Origin: CAWGYT01 sp963826795
GTDB lineage: Bacteria > Planctomycetota > Planctomycetia > Pirellulales > Pirellulaceae
Direction: 5' to 3'
DNA: 64,000 bases
NCBI GenBank assembly: GCA_963826795.1
Contig: CAWGYT010000025.1
Coordinates: 186,001-250,000, forward strand
Positions within the stretch are counted from its first letter, which is position 1, and every line of letters starts with the position of its first letter. The position numbers and the translations under genes are program-made. Below the pieces are notes generated by a model, which ran no database searches, was not told where the DNA came from, and was given only the letters and a program-made list of their open reading frames with translations. Below are positions 1-9,894 of the stretch, one piece after another.

Positions 1-82
1 TGCGGCACGGCGTCGATTGGACGCCTGGGCGCACTTGACTCATGCCCTGTTGCAAGCCAACGAAATGGCCTTGATTGAATAG
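1..82 (+). CDS. C-terminal tail of a DUF1553-type planctomycete protein (partial)
   Basis: A frame read from base 2 stays open to a TAG at 80-82. Its last residues include AWAHLTHALLQANEM, which resembles the usual end of DUF1549/DUF1553 (PSD1-type) proteins, large secreted proteins with an N-terminal c-type haem domain. In planctomycetes these genes commonly precede a DUF1501 gene, and a DUF1501 gene follows here, its start almost touching this stop. Only about 26 codons are in the window, so the call rests on a short match plus context. Function is unknown for the family; it is thought to act outside the cytoplasm. Confidence 0.6.
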   Translation, partial: AARRRLDAWAHLTHALLQANEMALIE

Positions 83-90
83 TGGGAACG

Positions 91-1537
91 ATGCCTGAAT
101 TGAATCTTGTTCCGAATGAGATGGCTCGCCGCTCGTTTCTGGGCCGAGCTGGCATGGGGCTGGCAAGCCTCGGATTCTGCGATCTGCTCGCCCACGAGTC
201 CCGGGGGGATGCGTCAACGAGGTCGGCGACCGAATCCCTGCCGCTCTCGCCGCTCGAGGCCACCTCATTTCAAGCCGTGCGCCGAGCGCGTAATCCATGT
301 CTTTCTGAACGGAGGCCCGTCGCACGTCGACACCTTCGATCCCAAACCCGAATTGACCCGACGCGATGGCCAGCGCTTACCGCACCCCAACCTGCTGACC
401 GAGCGGCAGACGGGAACGGCCATGGGTTCGCCCTTCCGCTTTCATCGTTATGGGGCGAGTGGCATCGAGGTCAGCGAGATTTTCGCCGAGCTCGGGAGTC
501 AGATCGATGACGTCTGCGTCGTTCGCTCGATGGTGGCGGACCTGCCGAACCACGAGCCGTCGCTGATGCTGATGAATTGCGGCGTCGCGAATCTTGTCCG
601 GCCCAGTTTGGGATCCTGGCTCACCTATGGCTTGGGCAGCGAAACCCAGGATCTGCCAGGCTTCATCGCCATGTCGCCCGGCGGTTACCCCATCAAGGGA
701 ACGCAGAACTGGCAGTCGGCGTTTCTCCCGAGCGTCTATCAGGGAACGTTTATCAACACGGAGCAGACGGACGTTGCACGGTTGATCGACCATATTCGTA
801 ACCCGCGGATGGATGGGCCGCAGCAGCGACGCCAGTTCGACCTCGTGCAGCAACTCAATCGACTCCACCTGGACAACCAGGGAGGAGCGGAGTTCCTCGA
901 GGCGCGGATTCAATCGTACGAACAGGCCTTTCGCATGCAATCGGCAGCCCGCGAGGCCTTCGATCTCAGCCGGGAATCCGCCGCGACACTTGCGATGTAC
1001 GGTGACACCGTTCAGGCTCGGCAGATTCTGATCGCTCGCCGCCTGGTCGAGCGCGGCGTCCGATTCGTCCAGCTGTGGCACGGTGCCGGCCAGCCTTGGG
1101 ACAATCACGACGACATCGAGAAGAACCATCGTCAGCTCGCCGGCCAATGCTCGCGCGCGATCGGCGCGCTCCTGAAGGACCTGAAACAGCGTGGCCTGTT
1201 GGACACCACGCTCGTCATCGTCGGCGGCGAATTCGGACGCACGCCGACCGTCGAACTTGACAATTCGGGCACGAAAGCCAAACTCGGACGAGATCACAAT
1301 CATTACGGATTCAGTGTCTGCCTGGCCGGCGGTGGAGTCAAAGGCGGCATGACCTACGGCGCGACGGACGAGTTTGGCTTTGAGGCAGTCGAGAATCGCG
1401 TTCACGTCCACGATCTGCACGCCACCATCCTGCACCTGATGGGACTGGATCACACTCAGCTGACGTATCGTCACGCCGGTCGAGATTTTCGCCTGACCGA
1501 CGTGCATGGTCAGGTCATCCAGGCCGTCTTGAGTTGA
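91..1537 (+). CDS. DUF1501 family secreted protein, twin-arginine signal, broken by one frameshift
   Basis: The ATG at 91 opens a frame with a twin-arginine signal (ARRSFLGRAGMGLASLGF). The body of the protein lies in the next frame, beginning near HVFLNGGPSHVDTFDPKP, a hallmark of DUF1501, and running to TGA 1535-1537. The two frames must join near bases 250-275, where there is one base too many or two too few. Further family marks are GGEFGRTP and HNHYGFSVCLAGGG, part of the alkaline-phosphatase-like fold proposed for these proteins. With the frame repaired the protein is about 480 residues, normal for the family. Its function is unknown; it is exported folded by Tat and paired with the DUF1553 gene just upstream (TAG at 80-82). 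A GTG at 82 is an alternative start. The break may be a sequence error. Confidence 0.8.
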
Positions 1538-1631
1538 CCCTTGCGTTGCCCCCTACCCGACAGCGGTCGCGGCGGGTCGGATTCCGTGCCTTCTTTGCTT
1601 TCCGTGACCGCGAAACCCAGCCCGATCTCCC

Positions 1632-2894
1632 ATGACCCATCACGCCTCAAAGAACGAACTCGACCCGGCCCTGCTGGGCGGGACACCCGCTTGTCAGCAA
1701 TCATGGAGCGCGTGGCCTGTTCACGATCATGAGGAAGAACGCCGCCTGCTGGAGGTTTTGCGCTCTGGCCAATGGTGGTTCGGCGAGCAGGTCCGCCAAT
1801 TCGAAGCGGCCTATGCGCTGTACCAAGGCGCCAACTTTGCCGTGACCTGTACGAACGGGACCACCGCGATCGAAATGGGTTTACGCGCGCTCGGAATCGT
1901 GGAAGGCGACGAGGTGATCGTACCGCCGTACTCGTTTATCGCCACGGCCAGCGCTGCCGTCACGATTGGGGCGATCCCCGTCTTCGCCGACATCCAGCCC
2001 GACACACTTTGCATCGACCCGGACGACGTCGCGCGGAAGATCACTTCCCGGACACGAGCGATCATCCCGGTCCACGTCGCGGGACGCATCGCGGACATGC
2101 CGCGAATCAATGCGCTGGCGAGTGAACATCACCTGGTCGTGCTCGAAGACGCGGCACATGCCTGGGGCAGCCAGTGGCAGGGACGAGGTGCCGGAACGCT
2201 GGGCCGCTGCGGGACGTTCAGTTTCCAGGTCACCAAGAACATCACGGCGGGCGAAGGAGGGATCCTGGTAACCGACGACGAAGCGCTGGCTGATCTGTGT
2301 CGCAGCTTCACACACTGCGGTCGGGCCAAGAATTCCAATTGGTACGACCACGATCTGTTGGGCAGCAACTTAAGGATGACCGAATTCCAGGCCGCGGTTC
2401 TGCAAGCTCAACTGGCGCGGCTCGAAGATCAAGTCCAGTGTCGGCAACGCAACGCGGCCCTGCTGGACGAGTTGCTGGACGAGCTGCCCGGCATTCAGCG
2501 GCTGGCGCCGGCACCGGAAATGACCCGACGCAGTTATCACATGTACATTTTCCGAGTGGACGAGTCCCGCTTGGGCCTGACCCGCGACCAACTGCTGCGG
2601 GCCCTCCATGCCGAGGGTCTCCCGGCGTCGGAGGGATGGTATCGTCCGCTCTATCGCAACGGCCTGTTTCAACGGGCTCACGAAGGCCCCGCGCATGGGA
2701 TCCGTGCCCCGCTGGCCAACAAGGGAGTTGACTACCGCGGGACATTCTGCCCGGTGTGTGAACAGGTCTGCCGCGATGCCGTGTGGATCCCGCAGCATGT
2801 CCTCTTGGCCGCGGAACCGCAAATCCGAGACGTGGCCCGGGCAATCCGCAAGGTGGTGACTTCGGCCGACCTGTTGCGCGAGGCCAGCGCGTGA
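1632..2894 (+). CDS. DegT/DnrJ/EryC1/StrS family PLP-dependent aminotransferase
   Basis: This 420-residue protein is a sugar aminotransferase-like enzyme of the aspartate aminotransferase fold (type I), which usually transfers an amino group to a keto-sugar nucleotide. Visible marks are the substrate and cofactor loop TNGTTAIEMGLRALGI (about 74-89), the LEDAAHAWG motif whose Asp (about 173) pairs with the PLP ring nitrogen, and TKNITAGEGG, in which Lys202 is the expected Schiff-base lysine. It has no signal peptide and is cytoplasmic. Its stop is 18 bases before the start of the GH84 gene, so the two are probably co-transcribed. The exact substrate cannot be read from the sequence. Similar planctomycete genes are often annotated simply as DegT family proteins. 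Confidence 0.9.
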   Translation: MTHHASKNELDPALLGGTPACQQSWSAWPVHDHEEERRLLEVLRSGQWWFGEQVRQFEAAYALYQGANFAVTCTNGTTAIEMGLRALGIVEGDEVIVPPYSFIATASAAVTIGAIPVFADIQPDTLCIDPDDVARKITSRTRAIIPVHVAGRIADMPRINALASEHHLVVLEDAAHAWGSQWQGRGAGTLGRCGTFSFQVTKNITAGEGGILVTDDEALADLCRSFTHCGRAKNSNWYDHDLLGSNLRMTEFQAAVLQAQLARLEDQVQCRQRNAALLDELLDELPGIQRLAPAPEMTRRSYHMYIFRVDESRLGLTRDQLLRALHAEGLPASEGWYRPLYRNGLFQRAHEGPAHGIRAPLANKGVDYRGTFCPVCEQVCRDAVWIPQHVLLAAEPQIRDVARAIRKVVTSADLLREASA

Positions 2895-2912
2895 TCCAAA
2901 GGACTCCAACTC

Positions 2913-4292
2913 ATGCTTCCCACTGAATTCCTGGGTGGCGTCGTGGAAGGCTTCTACGGACGACCTTGGACGACCGCTCAGCGACTCGACCTGTTAGGAC
3001 AGCTCTCCGCATGTGAGCTGAACACGTATTTCTACGCACCGAAGGATGATTTGAAGCACCGAGCCATCTGGCGGCAGCCCTACGTCGCGTCGGAAGTGGC
3101 GTCCCTCCAAGACCTGATCGACGAATGCCGGCGGCTGGGAATCCATTTCATCTACGGCTTGAGCCCGGGTCTGGACATCCAGTTTTCCAGCCCGTCTGAC
3201 CGCGACGCCCTCAAGGGCCGCCTGGCTCAGTTGCTGCAGATGGGATGCACGCACTTCGCGTTGCTGTTCGACGACCTGCCCGGACAATTATCTGACAGTG
3301 ACCGGCAAGCATACGCTTCTGTGGCCGAGGGACAATGTTCTGTCACCGGCGAGATCTTGGGTTGGCTTCGCTCGCATTCACCCCGTGGACGCTTTCTTTT
3401 TTGCCCAACCCCCTATTGCGATCGAATGGACCGCTGGAAATTGGCAGGCGAAGGCTACTTCGAGACGCTGGGCGCGATGCTGGATCCGTCGATCGACGTC
3501 CTGTGGACAGGGCCTGAAATCGTGTCACGGGAAATCTCAGTCGACTCGATCCAACGGCTGACGCAACGAATTCGACGCAAGCCGATCATCTGGGACAACC
3601 TGCATGCGAACGATTACGACGGACGGCGACTCTACGTCGGACCCTACGCGGGACGCCCCGTCGAGCTGAGACGACACATCGGCGGAATCCTGGCCAATCC
3701 GAACAACGAATATCCGATCAACTTTCCGTCGCTCCACACGCTGGCTGCCTACCTGCATGCCGACGCGACGTGGGCGCCACGCGAGGCATACCTCCAGGCC
3801 CTCCGCGAATGGTTGCCTCGCTACACCACGGTCGGCGAACCCTTCACGATGGAAGAGCTGATCCTGCTGGGCGATTGCTACTACCTGCCCTACGACAGCG
3901 GTCCCTCCGCCAACGAACTGTGTGAGGCCGCGGCACACCTGGTCCAACATCCCGTCGAAAAATGGGGCGACGCGGAAGTGAGGTTTGCGAAATCCTGCGG
4001 ACAAGTGCAACGGATATTCGATAAGCTCACGCAGCTGCACGATCGTGAACTGTTTTATGCCTGGAGTCGCCGAGTTTGGGACCTCAAGGAAGAACTTCAA
4101 TTGCTGGAAGGATTCATCGCGCGAAAGAAAGCGGCGGCGACAACAACCCCGATCGAAACACATTTGGCGGGAACCTATCGGGGAGGAATCGTGGCACGGC
4201 TGCAGCTGCTACTGACCATGGACCCAGCCGGCCGTTTTCGAGCCGCGGAGAGAGATGACCACCGAGGCACCGAGGGCACCGAGTTAAGATAG
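2913..4292 (+). CDS. GH84 beta-N-acetylglucosaminidase (O-GlcNAcase-like), no signal peptide
   Basis: The start is ATG 2913, with AAAGGA about ten bases upstream. The protein begins directly with the barrel motif GGVVEGFYGRPW, and the paired catalytic aspartates of GH84 appear in HFALLFDD (Asp120, Asp121). This family removes N-acetylglucosamine by substrate-assisted catalysis from glycans, or in animals from O-GlcNAc proteins. Well-studied secreted bacterial members carry an export signal and an extra N-terminal domain. This 459-residue protein has neither, so it should act in the cytoplasm. The last dozen or so codons run into a dispersed repeat (from 4255), so the C-terminal tail and stop are repeat-derived. 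A GNAT gene follows 86 bases downstream. Confidence 0.88.
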   Translation: MLPTEFLGGVVEGFYGRPWTTAQRLDLLGQLSACELNTYFYAPKDDLKHRAIWRQPYVASEVASLQDLIDECRRLGIHFIYGLSPGLDIQFSSPSDRDALKGRLAQLLQMGCTHFALLFDDLPGQLSDSDRQAYASVAEGQCSVTGEILGWLRSHSPRGRFLFCPTPYCDRMDRWKLAGEGYFETLGAMLDPSIDVLWTGPEIVSREISVDSIQRLTQRIRRKPIIWDNLHANDYDGRRLYVGPYAGRPVELRRHIGGILANPNNEYPINFPSLHTLAAYLHADATWAPREAYLQALREWLPRYTTVGEPFTMEELILLGDCYYLPYDSGPSANELCEAAAHLVQHPVEKWGDAEVRFAKSCGQVQRIFDKLTQLHDRELFYAWSRRVWDLKEELQLLEGFIARKKAAATTTPIETHLAGTYRGGIVARLQLLLTMDPAGRFRAAERDDHRGTEGTELR

Positions 4293-4338
4293 TGGGTACG
4301 TCCCTAACACGTGTGTGCTCGGTGATTCCTCGGTGACC
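4255..4338. repeat. Dispersed CACCGAGGCACCGAG-type repeat with hairpin (family D, copy 1)
   Basis: Bases 4256-4283 hold a periodic ACCGAGGCACCGAGGGCACC stretch, and 4315-4338 hold the approximate reverse complement (GCTCGGTG, CCTCGGTGACC), giving an imperfect hairpin. Related CACAGAGGCACAGAGG stretches occur at 35326-35350, 35461-35486 and 48577-48604. The repeat overlaps the 3' end of the GH84 gene. Confidence 0.6.
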
Positions 4339-4378
4339 CAGGGGTTGATTCAACCCACGAAATAGCGAGTACCACTCG

Positions 4379-5008
4379 ATGGCAAGCAAAGCGCAGATCC
4401 GCGACTATCGGCCCGGTGATGAGGCGGCAGCCTACTACGTCTGCCTGAAAACCGGTGATAATGGAAAAGATGGCGAACCGTTCTATCCAGACGACCCCGA
4501 CGCGCTCGGTCGCATCTACGTCGGGCCGTATCTGAAATTCGAACCCGGGTTGGCGTTGGTCTTGGAAGACGACGAGGGCGTCGCCGGATACGCGCTGGGT
4601 GCGATGGATTCGCGACGGTTTTATCAGCGATACGAACAGGAATGGCGTCCCACGCTGTGTCGCGACTTCCCGGCACCGACCGGCGATGCGGCCGCCTGGT
4701 CGCGCGTCGAAGCCGTCCATTATCTGTATCATCATCCGGATTACACATGTCCCGAACCTTACGCCCAGTATCCGTCTCATCTTCATATCGACCTCCTTCC
4801 GCGGGCCCAGGGCCAGGGTTACGGACGTCGAATGATCGAACAGCTGGTGGAACGGATACGAGCAGCGAATTCCCCCGGCGTGCACCTGGGGATGAGCGCC
4901 GTGAATGACGCCGCTTACAGGTTCTACCGAGCGCTCGGTTTTGAAGAGCTGCTGCGGCACGGCGTCGGCGAAGAGGGCTCGATCTACCTCGGCATGAAGC
5001 TCGACTGA
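4379..5008 (+). CDS. GNAT family N-acetyltransferase resembling the C-terminal domain of animal O-GlcNAcase
   Basis: This 209-residue cytoplasmic protein has a Gcn5-related acetyltransferase fold: beta strands with VLEDDEGVAGYALGAMD (61-77), the acetyl-CoA pyrophosphate loop RAQGQGYGRRM (142-152), and the C-terminal AAYRFYRALGFEELLR. The spacing and the words ED, GYALGA, a later Trp-Arg-Pro and the FYRALGF end resemble, from memory, the pseudo-acetyltransferase domain at the C terminus of human O-GlcNAcase. Here the cofactor loop is intact, so it may be active. It lies just downstream of the GH84 gene, which makes a shared role likely. Its final 25 bases overlap the 3' end of the convergent kinase gene. 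The substrate is unknown. Confidence 0.85.
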   Translation: MASKAQIRDYRPGDEAAAYYVCLKTGDNGKDGEPFYPDDPDALGRIYVGPYLKFEPGLALVLEDDEGVAGYALGAMDSRRFYQRYEQEWRPTLCRDFPAPTGDAAAWSRVEAVHYLYHHPDYTCPEPYAQYPSHLHIDLLPRAQGQGYGRRMIEQLVERIRAANSPGVHLGMSAVNDAAYRFYRALGFEELLRHGVGEEGSIYLGMKLD

Positions 5009-8000
5009 GGCACGACCACTCCGCGTGTCTCGTCCAAGAGCCGGCGGACTTCGATTCGATGTCGGGCGGCCGCAACCAAGGGCATCGCGTCCGAATACGC
5101 GCGGCGCGACGCGGCACGATTCCCCATCCGAGCGTGACACAAAGCTTCCAGCAGCAGGGCGTCGCATTCCCGATCAGGGACACGTTCTCCCAGAATCTGA
5201 AGTGCGTCTCGATGACGACCCACGCGATGATTCGCCAGCGCCAGCAGAATGCGATTGGCGGAGTCGCCTTCTGGCTGACGGGAAACTTCACGGATCAAGG
5301 ACAAAGCACGTTCACCATCGCGCAGCGGTTCGTCACTCCAAAGATAAACGCGGGCGAGTTGCACTCGGGTTGCCGCAGGCCGCCAAGCATCTCGCGCGAG
5401 GGTGAGTTTCAGGTCCCGCTCGGCGCGCTCAAACTGCTCCAGCTCAAGCCAACTCAAGCCGCGCCAATAGCGGCCTTCATCCCCGCCGGCGGTTTGTTGC
5501 GTCAGGATGTCGGCGTCGAGCAGGGCTGCATGAAACATCCCCAGCGCGTGTAGCAAGGGAAGGCGACGCCGCAAACGATCGGCGTTGTCGGACGCTGCGG
5601 CTCGCAGCAAGTCGCGCAGCTGAGCCAGTTGCGGTGGATTCGCTGAGATGTCGTTCGAACGACGCGAACCGATTTGCTCGGGAGACTCTCTCTGCCAGGA
5701 AACCTGTGCCCGCAGCAATTCGTACTCTTGCACTTCCTGCGGAGTTGCAATGGCGCTCGAGAGCAGCTTCCACTCGTCCGCGGCGGCCAGGTACAAACCG
5801 GCCTGTGTGGTCTCATTCAAGCGAGCCAGCGCCAGGGCCTGACCCAGCAGCGGCATCGCGGGAAACGCCGCTCGCTGAGCCGTTCGGGCCGCGGAGAACT
5901 CGGCGATCGCGGCGTGCAATCGGCCGCAGCGCAGGTTGGCCAGCCCGAGCGTGGTGAGTCGACGAGCGTCCCCCGGGAGCTCAGCGACGGCGCGTCGAGC
6001 GGTCCGCAGCGACGCTTGAGCGACTTCAGCGTCGACCTCTTCCGAATCCGTCAGCGCACTCCACCGGGTCAGCTCGTGCAGGGCGCCTCCGTGATTGGGA
6101 TCGAACTCCACGGCGCTGCGCCAGTCCTGGACGGCCGCCACAAGATCCGGTTCCGAGCTGCGTTCGGCACGGCATCTGCCACGCAAGTAGAAGCCATCGG
6201 ATCTTCGCTCCCAGTCCGGATGTTCTTGCAGCAGGCGGGAAAGAATCTTGTCAGCGGCGACGTAGTACCTGCCTCGATATCGCTGTTCGGCTTGTGCCAT
6301 CAATCGAGCCGGGTTGGCTTCGGAGGAGTCCTCTGGCGAGCGACGCAAGCTGCCTCGTGCGAGCGACGCCGATCCGGTTCGCTCGGCCAGGTCGCCCAGC
6401 AGCAGGTTCAGCCGCAAGGGCTTGCCCGGATCCAGTTGCGGAAGCGTCGTCCGCGCCACGGGAGGATCCTCCCAATCCAGTTGCAGGTGCTTGAGCTGCG
6501 CGCGAATCAATCGCAAATTCCAAACGTGGGTCTGACTTCCATCACCGCCACCGACCACAAGGTAATCGCCGCCGGGCATCAGCCGGACCGCATCGACCAG
6601 CTGACCTCGGGGCACGCGAAAACAAGCCAGCTCGGTGAAGTCGTCCAGCGAAAGCAGCCGAACGTTGGTCCCATCTTCGCAGGCCAAGATTCCGCCGTCG
6701 GCTGAAAATCCAACGGCGTTCGGCAGGATACCGCCGGAAATCACCGAAAGCTCGTGGACGACCTGCCATGTGTTCGTGTCGAAGCAACACAATCTGCCAT
6801 TTTCGGCCGCGATCAATCGATCGCCTTGGGGCGAGAACCAGACGCTGGCCGATTCGGCTGGCAGCGTCCTCAACAGCTTCCCGTCTGCGGGATCTCGGAT
6901 TCGAATCCCTCGCCCCTTGAACGTTCCGGTCGCGGCAAGCTGGTCGCCGGGCGCGAGATCGCAAAAGAACAGCATCGGCGGAGCGGGTAGAAAAGACGAC
7001 TGGAGGCGGATGTTCTCGAGATCGATCACGCAACCAGTCCCCAGAAACGGAGACACCACCACCCGCTTCTGCCCGACCGCAAAGGGCCCTGGACGAACCT
7101 GCATCAAATGTTCGGGCGGGCCAAGCGTCAGTCGGATCTCGTCGACCCGCTCGTCAATCGTCACCGGCAACCGCGACAAGCCTTTGGAAAGCGAGATGGC
7201 GTAAAGCGATTTCCCATCGGGAGCAAAACGAAATCCACAACCGTCGAACGGCACGACGGCAAGGGGTTCATCCCGAGCCACATCGCGAAAGACGGCTTGA
7301 AAGAAATTCATTCCGATCAGCAGCCGCCCGGCCGGCAGAGCCTCCCAGAAATCGATCTGCGACGTCTTGCCCGACTTTCGGAGAAAACCGGCATCAATCG
7401 TCACCTGGCAATCGGGTTGCGGATACTGTCGATACTCATCGGCCCCATGCACGCGCCAGCGACCTCCCGCGCTGCCCAACCAAGTGCCATCGCGACTGAA
7501 GGACGTCATCATGCCTTGCACCGTCAGGCGACGGATTCCGCTGTCCACGGACCACAACTGCGTCGTCCCATCCATACTGTAACTGGCGAGCAGACTTCCG
7601 TTGGGGTGCCAATCCACCTGGACCACCATCGAGGAATGACCTTGCAGCCGGGACGCACTGACACGTGAATTCTCCGCGTGGTCCCAATCCAGTTCCACGA
7701 TTCGCACGGCGGCGTCGCGGGTGCCAATCGCAAGTCGGTCACCCGCGGCGTTCCAATCGAGCGTGTAGACGTAGGAACTCCAGGGCCACGAGTGAAACAG
7801 TTCGCCCGTCTGAACGTCACGAATCTCGACGAATCCCTGCGACGCGCTGCTGGTCCGGTAACACGCCAGAAACGGACGTGAAGGATGCAGCCGGACGGTA
7901 ACCGGCGATGTGGGCAGCCCAAGGGTGGCGATGGTGCTCAGGTCCGGCAGCGAACGCAACGCGATCGAGTCGCGGTCGGGCGAGCAGAGCGCCAGGACCG

Positions 8001-9894
8001 AGCCGTCTTCGCTGAAATCGGCTCCGCTTCCGAAACCTCCGACCCTCAGCGTGCCCAGCGAGCGAGCGTCCGCGACGCTCCACAATTGGAGCCACTCCTG
8101 GCCCGGTTGGCGTTCCAGTCGCGCACCCAGCCAGCGACCGCAGGGACTAAAACGAAAGCCAATCGCGCGCCGGAAGCCGGCCTCCAGCGGGAATCGTGCC
8201 ACCGGTTCGTTGTCGACCAGCCGGCGCATCACGATCTGAGTGAAATCCGCCGCGGGTACCACGTAGTGCTCGCAGTCGCGGTCCGTTGCCAGAAAGCAAT
8301 CCGCGGGGGCCGTGACAGGCCACGCGACGTTCGGTTCAAGATCGACGAGCGAGAGGGCCGCGATGGCCTCGTTCCGTAGCTCAAGGCGCCGCGCCGGCGC
8401 GAGCGGGACCTCCTGGGACAGTTCCATCGCATCCCGGATGGCTCCCATGCTGACCGTTCGCTGCCCCTGGCGGTTTGCTTGTCGCAACGCGTTTCCCTCG
8501 GCCAGACGCGCCTCCACCGCACTCTGCGCTGCCGACTTTCGCGCGGACGCCTCGCGATGAAATGCGGCGAGCGTCCGTCGCTGCAACTCCGCCAGCCGCA
8601 TCGCCGAGACGCTCGAGAGGATCGCGATTGTCACCATCAGACCGAGAATCAAGGTGGTGGCCAGCGCCGCGAACGGTCGGCGGCGACACCACCGCCACAA
8701 CTTCTCGCCCGCCGATGCGTGCCGCGCGATGACCGGCCGCCGCTCGCGGAAGCGTCGCAGGTCATCGACCAAGGCCGCCGCCGACTCGTAACGCCGCTGT
8801 GGCAGCTTCTCCAGACACTTGAGACAGATTGCTTCCAAATCGCGCGGCACGCCCGCCCGGTGTTGGCGGACGGGCCGCGGGTCGCGGCTTCGCACCCGCT
8901 CCAACAACGCCGCCAACGATTCGGCCTGAAAAGGCGGAACCTGGGCGAGCAATTCGTACAGAATCGCACCGAGCGAATAAATATCCGTCGCGGGTCCCAA
9001 CTCGTCCGTCATGCCACCGGCTTGCTCGGGCGACATATACGCCGGCGTGCCCAGGACCGTCCCCGTCTGCGTCCGGAGGGGATCGATTCCCTCCAACTTC
9101 GCCAGTCCAAAGTCGGTGATCAGGACGTGATAGTGTTCGGCATCCAAACACACACCGCGACTGGGATCGGCAAGGTCGAGGTCGGCAAGGGACAACGGCA
9201 AGCCATTTGAGTCGGCAGATTGCGGCACCTGTCGCGTTGTCCGGGGCTGCAAGAGAAGATTGCTTGGTTTGAGGTCCCGGTGCAACACGCCGCGGCTGTG
9301 GGCGTGCTGGATCGCATCGGCCAGGCCTTCGATCCAGTACGCCGCCAACTGGGGATCAAGCGGTGGATGGGGTTGTTTGAGCCAATCGGCCAGGGACGGG
9401 CCATCGACATAGGCCGAGGCGATGTAGTAAACCGACCCATCGTGGCCCTCTTCAAAGACCGGCACGATGTGCGGATGATTCAACGCCGCCGCCGCGCGTG
9501 CCTCCCGCAGGAATCGCTCGCGCCATTGTGGCGAAAAGAGCGCTTCCAACCGCGGAATCTTGACGGCGACCGATCGCTGGAGCCGTTCGTGGTATCCCAG
9601 CAGGACGACACCGTAGCTTCCTTCGCCAAGCCATCGCAAGATGCGAAAGGGGCCGATTTTTTCCGGCAGCTTCACCGGGAAACGTTCGGAAGGCGAATGG
9701 TCGCCCCCGCGGCGCACGTTCTCCAACAATCGCAGGCAGCTCTCCGCCGCGATAAGTCGCTGGTACAGATCGGTGCCCACGTGTTCCGGCCCCGTGGTCG
9801 CGGCGGCCAGCGAACCCGCCTTCGGCGCGTCCTGGCAGTCGACGACGCGCCGATGAAGTTGCTCCAAGAACGCGACGTATTGGCCGTCTGGCAA
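4984..9894 (-). CDS. Transmembrane Ser/Thr protein kinase with WD40-like propeller and TPR region
   Basis: This is a 1636-residue Hanks-type kinase. The N-terminal domain (about 80-365) has the glycine loop GEGSYG (90-95), AVKIP with Lys112, HRDLKPSN with catalytic Asp207, DFGLAK (261-266) and GTPAYMSPEQA (282-292). A loop of about 35 residues between HRDLKPSN and DFG is longer than usual. One membrane segment follows (about 408-430), then a beta-propeller-like region (for example LQGHSSMVVQVDWHPNGSLL), then helical TPR-like repeats to the end. The sensor part should lie outside the membrane. The start is a TTG at 9892-9894 inside a short tandem repeat; no ATG or GTG is in frame between the sigma factor stop and this TTG. 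The ECF sigma gene lies 57 bases upstream in the same frame. Targets are unknown. Confidence 0.92.
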   Translation of the reverse strand: MPDGQYVAFLEQLHRRVVDCQDAPKAGSLAAATTGPEHVGTDLYQRLIAAESCLRLLENVRRGGDHSPSERFPVKLPEKIGPFRILRWLGEGSYGVVLLGYHERLQRSVAVKIPRLEALFSPQWRERFLREARAAAALNHPHIVPVFEEGHDGSVYYIASAYVDGPSLADWLKQPHPPLDPQLAAYWIEGLADAIQHAHSRGVLHRDLKPSNLLLQPRTTRQVPQSADSNGLPLSLADLDLADPSRGVCLDAEHYHVLITDFGLAKLEGIDPLRTQTGTVLGTPAYMSPEQAGGMTDELGPATDIYSLGAILYELLAQVPPFQAESLAALLERVRSRDPRPVRQHRAGVPRDLEAICLKCLEKLPQRRYESAAALVDDLRRFRERRPVIARHASAGEKLWRWCRRRPFAALATTLILGLMVTIAILSSVSAMRLAELQRRTLAAFHREASARKSAAQSAVEARLAEGNALRQANRQGQRTVSMGAIRDAMELSQEVPLAPARRLELRNEAIAALSLVDLEPNVAWPVTAPADCFLATDRDCEHYVVPAADFTQIVMRRLVDNEPVARFPLEAGFRRAIGFRFSPCGRWLGARLERQPGQEWLQLWSVADARSLGTLRVGGFGSGADFSEDGSVLALCSPDRDSIALRSLPDLSTIATLGLPTSPVTVRLHPSRPFLACYRTSSASQGFVEIRDVQTGELFHSWPWSSYVYTLDWNAAGDRLAIGTRDAAVRIVELDWDHAENSRVSASRLQGHSSMVVQVDWHPNGSLLASYSMDGTTQLWSVDSGIRRLTVQGMMTSFSRDGTWLGSAGGRWRVHGADEYRQYPQPDCQVTIDAGFLRKSGKTSQIDFWEALPAGRLLIGMNFFQAVFRDVARDEPLAVVPFDGCGFRFAPDGKSLYAISLSKGLSRLPVTIDERVDEIRLTLGPPEHLMQVRPGPFAVGQKRVVVSPFLGTGCVIDLENIRLQSSFLPAPPMLFFCDLAPGDQLAATGTFKGRGIRIRDPADGKLLRTLPAESASVWFSPQGDRLIAAENGRLCCFDTNTWQVVHELSVISGGILPNAVGFSADGGILACEDGTNVRLLSLDDFTELACFRVPRGQLVDAVRLMPGGDYLVVGGGDGSQTHVWNLRLIRAQLKHLQLDWEDPPVARTTLPQLDPGKPLRLNLLLGDLAERTGSASLARGSLRRSPEDSSEANPARLMAQAEQRYRGRYYVAADKILSRLLQEHPDWERRSDGFYLRGRCRAERSSEPDLVAAVQDWRSAVEFDPNHGGALHELTRWSALTDSEEVDAEVAQASLRTARRAVAELPGDARRLTTLGLANLRCGRLHAAIAEFSAARTAQRAAFPAMPLLGQALALARLNETTQAGLYLAAADEWKLLSSAIATPQEVQEYELLRAQVSWQRESPEQIGSRRSNDISANPPQLAQLRDLLRAAASDNADRLRRRLPLLHALGMFHAALLDADILTQQTAGGDEGRYWRGLSWLELEQFERAERDLKLTLARDAWRPAATRVQLARVYLWSDEPLRDGERALSLIREVSRQPEGDSANRILLALANHRVGRHRDALQILGERVPDRECDALLLEALCHARMGNRAASRRAYSDAMPLVAAARHRIEVRRLLDETRGVVVPQSSFMPR

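Noticed and set aside
377..1507. Long minus-strand frame opposite the DUF1501 gene
   Set aside because: It mirrors the codon pattern of a GC-rich gene, shows no domain or signal peptide, and the plus strand has clear family motifs.
5674..6705. 343-codon plus-strand frame inside the kinase gene
   Set aside because: It lies fully opposite the intact kinase frame and is Arg/Gln-rich without motifs, as expected of a shadow.
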